The notes beneath the pieces were generated by a model that ran no database searches, was not told the origin of the DNA, and worked only from the letters and a program-made list of their open reading frames with translations. This document shows, piece by piece, positions 6,842 through 10,510 of a DNA stretch of 10,510 nt. Positions within the stretch are counted from its first letter, which is position 1. Every line of letters begins with the position of its first letter. The position numbers and the translations under genes were made by a program. The stretch lies in NCBI GenBank assembly GCA_018647275.1, contig JABGTH010000211.1:1-10510 (forward strand). Reading direction: 5' to 3'. This DNA comes from Paracoccaceae bacterium (GTDB lineage Bacteria; Pseudomonadota; Alphaproteobacteria; Rhodobacterales; Rhodobacteraceae).

Positions 6842-7435
6842 TCAGCCGTTGTTGTTCAAAAGCTCTTCACCGTTGTGTATCAGACGCGAAGACCACGGGA
6901 TCGGGTTGCGCAAGGCGTGGTGTGCCATGCAGGCGTTTTCGGCCTCTTCCATCAATCCACGAATGACCTCTTGGGACTCATCGCTTTCGATCAAAACATG
7001 CGTTTCAATGCCCAATGTCTCGCCCTCTGTCGTATGACCCAAGTCGCGCATGTTGCTAAGGTTCGTTTGGAACCGCAGCTTTTGCTCTAGGTTCATCGAC
7101 TTAATCTTGATCCCGCGCGCTGTATAGATGTCCGTCAGGTGGGTCATCAGGCAAAAACCAATGCCGGCACAGAAATACGCCAACGGGGGCGGAGCAGTAT
7201 CATCACCAACCGGTGTTTGCTCATCGCAATATAATTTTAGCGGCGAGAAGCCCGGAATGTTCACCTGCACCATGCCAGATTTCTTTTGGCGGTCATGGGC
7301 CTGTGCGGTCAGGTTAACCTCAAACTGCAACGGTTCTGGTGGGCGGCCTTTTTTAAACGGGCTTGGCTCATACTGTGTTGGCTGTGGCATTTCGCTTGCG
7401 CGTTCTCCTACATGGTAATCATTCTTATCAGCCAT
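6842..7435 (-). CDS. OsmC/Ohr-family protein
   Basis: Members of this family reduce organic hydroperoxides or handle other thiol chemistry using two cysteines. The 197-residue product shows the family layout: a central segment PPPLAYFCAGIGFCLMTHL with Cys89 and Cys95, and a later helix AENACMAHHALRNPIP with Cys169, the likely partner; Cys70 is an extra cysteine. It is longer than classic OsmC or Ohr (about 140 residues) owing to an N-terminal extension rich in polar residues and Pro, so it belongs to a less studied subgroup and peroxidase activity should not be assumed. I chose the ATG at 7433-7435 because AAGGA lies 8 bases upstream; in-frame ATG at 7442-7444 and GTG at 7454-7456 lack usable ribosome sites. 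It diverges from the Fe-S assembly genes, fitting a redox-related neighbourhood, and ends in a strong terminator. Confidence 0.85.
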   Translation of the reverse strand: MADKNDYHVGERASEMPQPTQYEPSPFKKGRPPEPLQFEVNLTAQAHDRQKKSGMVQVNIPGFSPLKLYCDEQTPVGDDTAPPPLAYFCAGIGFCLMTHLTDIYTARGIKIKSMNLEQKLRFQTNLSNMRDLGHTTEGETLGIETHVLIESDESQEVIRGLMEEAENACMAHHALRNPIPWSSRLIHNGEELLNNNG

Positions 7436-7499
7436 GCTGGTCATCCTTATCTGCACAAAACGAAAATTCCCGTTAAGCTTGTGAAATTTTTACAAAATA

Positions 7500-7528
7500 T
7501 TGATACGAACCCATATCGCAGCCGTCAA
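7500..7528 (-). promoter_or_regulatory. Candidate promoter for the OsmC-family gene
   Basis: On the minus strand TTGACG (7523-7528) and TATCAA (7500-7505) are separated by exactly 17 bases, a sigma70-like arrangement about 65 bases before the chosen start. The boxes match the consensus at five and four of six positions. The surrounding 7436-7651 region is AT-rich and is shared with the divergent SufT-like gene, whose own side shows TATTATAAC (7541-7549) but no clear -35 box. Confidence 0.4.
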
Positions 7529-7651
7529 ATGAATATAGAATATTATAACATCTAAGTGAGCCTAATAAAGAAACAACTTTCAGCCAGTGCCCCACTGGAC
7601 GCCCCGACACCTAAACCCTATACAAACGGTCAGGAACACACCGGAGCCAAT

Positions 7652-8014
7652 ATGGACCAGTCTAAAGACATGCTAGAAGGCGCACCACTGATCGCGCCAT
7701 CATCCACTGATCACCCTTTGTACGAAGCCGTGGTTGCAGCTTGCCAATCGGTTTATGACCCCGAAATTCCGGTGAACATTTACGAGCTTGGTTTGATTTA
7801 TACGATCGACATCAACGCCGAGAGCGAAGTGAACATCAAGATGTCCCTCACGGCACCGGGCTGCCCTGTAGCTGGCGAAATGCCGGGCTGGGTTGCGGAT
7901 GCGGTTGAACCGATCCCCGGCGTCAAAACTGTGGATGTGGCCCTTGTTTGGGAACCCCCTTGGGGCATGGACATGATGTCTGACGAAGCCCGTCTTGAAC
8001 TGGGTTTCATGTAA
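7652..8014 (+). CDS. SufT-like / MIP18-family (DUF59) Fe-S cluster assembly factor
   Basis: Proteins of this type help mature or deliver iron-sulfur clusters in the cytoplasm and often sit in suf operons of roseobacters. The product has the hallmark DPEIP motif followed by VNIYELGLIYTIDI, the cysteine-bearing loop TAPGCPVAGEMPGW, and the characteristic C-terminal WEPPWGMDMMSDEARLELGF. With the ATG at 7652-7654 it is 120 residues, the normal length; GGAG lies 5 bases upstream of that ATG. The frame is open back to a GTG at 7556, which would add 32 residues of low-complexity sequence; that start has no ribosome site and a stop codon immediately precedes it, so I prefer the ATG, with some doubt. 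An A-type Fe-S carrier gene follows 122 bases downstream in the same direction. No sufB, sufC, sufD or sufS is in the window. Confidence 0.9.
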   Translation: MDQSKDMLEGAPLIAPSSTDHPLYEAVVAACQSVYDPEIPVNIYELGLIYTIDINAESEVNIKMSLTAPGCPVAGEMPGWVADAVEPIPGVKTVDVALVWEPPWGMDMMSDEARLELGFM

Positions 8015-8086
8015 TTAACGATTTTGGTGCACCTACTTCGTACCTACACGATACCAACTTTGTGAACAGGCTATTTTGCACAAGGG

Positions 8087-8115
8087 TTGAGCCAGCCCAC
8101 CATCGTCCTTAGATT
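8087..8115 (+). promoter_or_regulatory. Candidate promoter for the A-type Fe-S carrier gene
   Basis: TTGAGC (8087-8092) and TAGATT (8110-8115) are separated by exactly 17 bases, and the gene start lies about 20 bases beyond the -10 box. Each box matches sigma70 consensus at four of six positions. If real, the carrier gene has its own promoter apart from the SufT-like gene. I cannot assign an iron- or IscR-responsive operator by eye. Confidence 0.35.
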
Positions 8116-8136
8116 AGGGACAAAGGAGCTCTTGTC

Positions 8137-8487
8137 ATGTTTTCAATTCCAGGCAAACAGGCCGTTTCTATTTCTGAAAAAGCGGCTGTTCAGATAGCAA
8201 AACTGATGGCCGCTGGCGGGCATCAAGGCTTGCGTATAGGCGTAAAAAAAGGCGGCTGTGCGGGCATGGAATACACGATGGATTACGTAGCAGAACAGGA
8301 CCCGAACGACGAAGTTGTCGAACAGGGTGGCGCTCGTGTTTTGATTGCGCCAATGGCGCAAATGTTCCTATTTGGAACGGAAATTGATTATGAAACCAGT
8401 CTGTTAGAGTCTGGCTTTAAGTTTCGAAATCCTAATGTAACCGAAGCCTGTGGCTGTGGTGAATCCATCAAATTCGCTGAAATGTAA
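8137..8487 (+). CDS. A-type iron-sulfur carrier (HesB/IscA/SufA family)
   Basis: A-type carriers accept Fe-S clusters from the scaffold and pass them to target enzymes. The 116-residue product has the three conserved cysteines: Cys41 in GGCAGMEY, and Cys105 and Cys107 in the C-terminal EACGCGES. It also has the expected SISEKAA start of the fold and the LLESGFKFRNPNV stretch. Length is normal. The ATG at 8137-8139 is preceded by AAGGAG (8123-8128) at 8 bases, a strong ribosome site. It lies downstream of the SufT-like gene, and together they form a small Fe-S maturation pair. It converges on the oxygenase gene with only 20 bases between the two stop codons and no convincing terminator in that gap. 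Whether it should be called sufA, iscA or erpA cannot be decided from sequence alone. Confidence 0.95.
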   Translation: MFSIPGKQAVSISEKAAVQIAKLMAAGGHQGLRIGVKKGGCAGMEYTMDYVAEQDPNDEVVEQGGARVLIAPMAQMFLFGTEIDYETSLLESGFKFRNPNVTEACGCGESIKFAEM

Positions 8488-8507
8488 GCGGATTGTTCAA
8501 AGGACCC

Positions 8508-9413
8508 TTAGGTTTTTTGCAGGTGCAGATACGTCTCGTTAAAGCGGCGTTCAAGATGTTTCCCAGCACGCACAACTTCACCACTTTCAGGTGGTGCAAC
8601 ATTGGTGTCATGGGACGGGTTAAAGAACAGCGGAACAGATATACGCTCGGCGTCGCCACCGACAACACGGTGCGGCGTAGCTTGGACAATACCACTGGTC
8701 CAGAACCCTAACATTTCTCCGAAATTAACAACAAATTCACCGGGTTGCGCAGAAACTGGTATCCAGCCCCCACCCCGTTTACGCACCTCTAAACCAAGTG
8801 ATCCATCCGTCGCCAACAAGGTCAAACAACCATAGTCGGTGTGTGTCGCGATCCCGAAATCCATATCCGTCGCCTCCTTTGGACGCTCTGGGTAAAAATT
8901 TCCGCGTAGCAACGCCATCGGTGTTCGAAACGCTTTGTCAAAGTAATCGTCTGGCATATCAATCGCGTTCGCAATGCCGCGCAAAACGCCCATCGCCACA
9001 TAGATAGCGTCATCATAATAGCCAAGGATGATTTTCTTAAACTCAGGGTCGTCAGACGGCCATTGGTTCAATCCATACACCGGCATTTCTGCCTGTTTAT
9101 CACCCTTTGCCAATTCCACACCACTATCGAAATATTGCTTATAATCCGGGTTCGCATCTGGATCGACTTGCTCTGACCCTGCAGCACCCCAGCCACGACT
9201 GCTGCCCGTAACGGACATATCGATTTCACGCTTTTGCGCCTCTGGTCGTTTGAAAAAATTGCGATAGGTTTCAATCACTTCAGTCACTCGTTCAGCCGTC
9301 AGTGCTGTGTTGTATATAGTCGCAAACCCAACCCCTGTTGCGGCTTCTTTCAAAGCGGCAAGTGTTTCTGGATCACCTTTACGGATCAATGCGGCGTCTA
9401 ATCTAGGGATCAT
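8508..9413 (-). CDS. 2-oxoglutarate/Fe(II)-dependent oxygenase, isopenicillin N synthase-like family
   Basis: This is a non-haem iron dioxygenase of the DIOX/IPNS superfamily: an N-terminal DIOX_N domain (about residues 1-110) and the jelly-roll 2OG-Fe(II) domain (about 165-265). The iron ligands are visible: His191 and Asp193 in ATHTDYGCLTLL, and His248 in ATPHRVV. The co-substrate-binding pair Arg257 and Ser259 (RISVP) supports 2-oxoglutarate use. At 301 residues the length is normal. Bacterial members of this group are mostly uncharacterised; substrates proposed for relatives vary widely, so no specific reaction is claimed, and in particular it is not a beta-lactam gene on this evidence. 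The ATG at 9411-9413 has AAGG about 7 bases upstream. It diverges from tpiA, and no obvious pathway partner lies beside it. Confidence 0.93.
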   Translation of the reverse strand: MIPRLDAALIRKGDPETLAALKEAATGVGFATIYNTALTAERVTEVIETYRNFFKRPEAQKREIDMSVTGSSRGWGAAGSEQVDPDANPDYKQYFDSGVELAKGDKQAEMPVYGLNQWPSDDPEFKKIILGYYDDAIYVAMGVLRGIANAIDMPDDYFDKAFRTPMALLRGNFYPERPKEATDMDFGIATHTDYGCLTLLATDGSLGLEVRKRGGGWIPVSAQPGEFVVNFGEMLGFWTSGIVQATPHRVVGGDAERISVPLFFNPSHDTNVAPPESGEVVRAGKHLERRFNETYLHLQKT

Positions 9414-9508
9414 AGGATGGCCTTGTTCTTAAACTTCGCGAAACCCTCGCGTTGCCCCCACTTAACCCAAATGCTAATTTAGAAAAAGATCAAATAGGGA
9501 TGCATCAA

Positions 9509-10258
9509 ATGCGCACGAAAATAGCAGCAGGCAATTGGAAAATGAATGGGGTGTCTCATTCACTGGAACAGCTGAACGAACTAGTCAAAAGCCAAGGCAA
9601 CCGGGAATGCGCGGTTGTGATTTGCCCGCCTTCCGCATTGCTGTTTCCAGCTGTCGAGATGACCTATAGCTCATCCATCGATATTGGTGCACAGGATTGC
9701 CACACAGCACAATCTGGCGCGCATACTGGCGATATTTCAGCCCCTATGGTCAAAGATACGGGGGCAAAATACGTTATCGTTGGCCACTCTGAACGGCGTG
9801 AAACCTACGGCGAAACAGATAAGGATGTATGCGCTAAAGCGATTGCAGCGCGCGATTCTGGTTTGATTGCAATCTTGTGCATAGGTGAAAGCCTCAGCGA
9901 TCGTGAAACGGGTAAAACGCTTGATGTTATCGGCGCACAATTAGCCGCCTCTGTACCAGAGGGCGCGACGGCGGACACGCTTGTCATTGCCTATGAACCG
10001 ATCTGGGCCATTGGGACGGGCAAGGTCCCTACTCTTGCGCAAATCATTGAAGTACATGACTTTATTCGCGCAAAGTTGGAATCACGCTTTGGCACAGAAA
10101 TCGACAGTGGCATTTCACTGCTCTATGGTGGTTCGGTCAAAGCCAGTAACGCTACAGAAATCTTTACCGCTGAAAATGTGGATGGTGCGCTGGTTGGCGG
10201 CGCGAGCCTTAAGGCTGCTGATTTTTCGCCCATCGTCGACGCGCTTAGCGCTTCTTAA
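9509..10258 (+). CDS. tpiA: Triosephosphate isomerase
   Basis: TpiA interconverts dihydroxyacetone phosphate and glyceraldehyde 3-phosphate in glycolysis and gluconeogenesis, as a cytoplasmic dimer. The 249-residue product has all catalytic residues: Asn9 and Lys11 in AAGNWKMNG, His93 in VGHSERR, and Glu163 in AYEPIWAIGTG, followed by the flexible loop 6 and the phosphate-binding LLYGGSVK and LVGGASL motifs. I chose the ATG at 9509-9511 because AGGGA (9496-9500) sits 8 bases upstream and the protein then begins MRTKIAAGNWK as the family does; an ATG three codons earlier and a TTG at 9452 also lie in frame. A weak promoter-like pair (TTGCCC at 9452-9457 and TAATTT at 9475-9480, 17-base spacer) precedes it. 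A terminator follows directly, so it appears to be a single-gene unit. Confidence 0.98.
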   Translation: MRTKIAAGNWKMNGVSHSLEQLNELVKSQGNRECAVVICPPSALLFPAVEMTYSSSIDIGAQDCHTAQSGAHTGDISAPMVKDTGAKYVIVGHSERRETYGETDKDVCAKAIAARDSGLIAILCIGESLSDRETGKTLDVIGAQLAASVPEGATADTLVIAYEPIWAIGTGKVPTLAQIIEVHDFIRAKLESRFGTEIDSGISLLYGGSVKASNATEIFTAENVDGALVGGASLKAADFSPIVDALSAS

Positions 10259-10281
10259 TCACAGATTATAGCGTGACAGAG

Positions 10282-10313
10282 CGGCCCACCCCAGCAAAGG
10301 GATGGGCCGTTTT
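10282..10313 (+). terminator. Rho-independent terminator of tpiA
   Basis: CGGCCCA (10282-10288) pairs with TGGGCCG (10303-10309). One mismatch further in, CCC pairs with GGG, closing on a small loop, and TTTTCGTT follows. It begins about 24 bases after the tpiA stop and is oriented to end tpiA transcription. There is no matching T tract on the minus strand, so it probably does not also serve the oncoming transporter gene. Confidence 0.8.
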
Positions 10314-10315
10314 CG

Positions 10316-10510
10316 TTACTTCGTTATGATTTCGGGACCCATCATGAGGGTCGGCAACCACGTCGAAATTGCAGGGATGTATGTCACCATGATCAAGAAA
10401 ATGAACATAACGCCCAAGAACGGCAGCGCAGCACGTACAACGCTCATCATTGGCATGCCTGCAACCCCAGAGGTCACGAATAGGTTCAAACCAACCGGCG
10501 GCGTGATCAT
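10316..10510 (-). CDS. TRAP transporter large permease (DctM-like), C-terminal end only
   Basis: Only the last 64 residues are in the window; the gene enters from the right edge, so the apparent ATG at the border is an internal codon and not the start. The visible part has the well-conserved motif ITPPVGLNLFVTSGVAGMP, typical of the DctM/large-permease subunit of TRAP transporters, then a final membrane helix (about 33-50 of the visible part) and a short tail ending at the stop codon 10316-10318. DctM is the main transmembrane channel that takes up organic acids and similar substrates with a periplasmic binding protein, driven by sodium. The substrate cannot be predicted from this piece. It converges on tpiA. 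Confidence 0.92.
   Translation of the reverse strand: MITPPVGLNLFVTSGVAGMPMMSVVRAALPFLGVMFIFLIMVTYIPAISTWLPTLMMGPEIITK

Noticed and set aside
8488..8507. Possible terminator in the 20-base gap between the Fe-S carrier and the oxygenase
   Set aside because: There is a short T run just beyond, inside the oxygenase gene, but no stem of useful length before it.
9452..9508. Longer N-terminus for TpiA from a TTG at 9452
   Set aside because: The family begins at MRTKIAAGNWK, a ribosome site fits the ATG at 9509, and a promoter-like pair overlaps the extension.

Overview
The window looks like chromosomal DNA of an alphaproteobacterium, most likely the Rhodobacterales/roseobacter group. This rests on the close family resemblance of the SufT-like, IscA-type, Lon, Tgt and DctM proteins and on the gene mix; base composition is near half GC by eye, which is modest for that group. 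No phylogenetic search was run, so the placement is an inference.

Layout, left to right. (1) Minus strand: the N-terminal part of a histidine-phosphatase-family protein (1-373), then an unrecognised gene in two pieces (453-937), broken or frameshifted at a run of eight A residues. (2) Minus strand: lon (1006-3408) with a strong terminator just after it, and tgt (3585-4712), which modifies tRNA with a queuosine precursor. (3) Plus strand, 4832-5979: the remains of an SPFH/band-7 (stomatin/paraslipin-like) gene followed by an overlapping NfeD-like gene. Both are clearly recognisable but carry several stop codons and frameshifts, so the two-gene operon is dead. (4) Plus strand, 6094-6606: an unrecognised, coiled-coil-rich reading frame interrupted by one TGA, with accessory-looking codon use. 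(5) Minus strand: an OsmC-family protein (6842-7435), divergent from (6) a SufT/MIP18-type Fe-S assembly factor (7652-8014) and an A-type Fe-S carrier (8137-8487) on the plus strand. (7) Minus strand: a 2-oxoglutarate/Fe(II) oxygenase of the isopenicillin N synthase-like family (8508-9413), divergent from (8) tpiA (9509-10258, plus). (9) Minus strand: the C-terminal end of a TRAP-transporter large permease (10316-10510).

The intact genes are mostly housekeeping: protein quality control (Lon), tRNA modification (Tgt), Fe-S maturation (SufT-like, IscA-type), thiol redox (OsmC) and glycolysis (TpiA). The non-routine part is the stretch between tgt and the OsmC gene, about 2 kb, which is a gene graveyard. 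I see no mobile element, CRISPR array, tRNA or rRNA gene, and nothing that amounts to a new biological system. The observations most worth checking are the A8 frameshift site, the decayed SPFH-NfeD operon, the in-frame TGA in the coiled-coil frame and a possible short upstream ORF before tgt.
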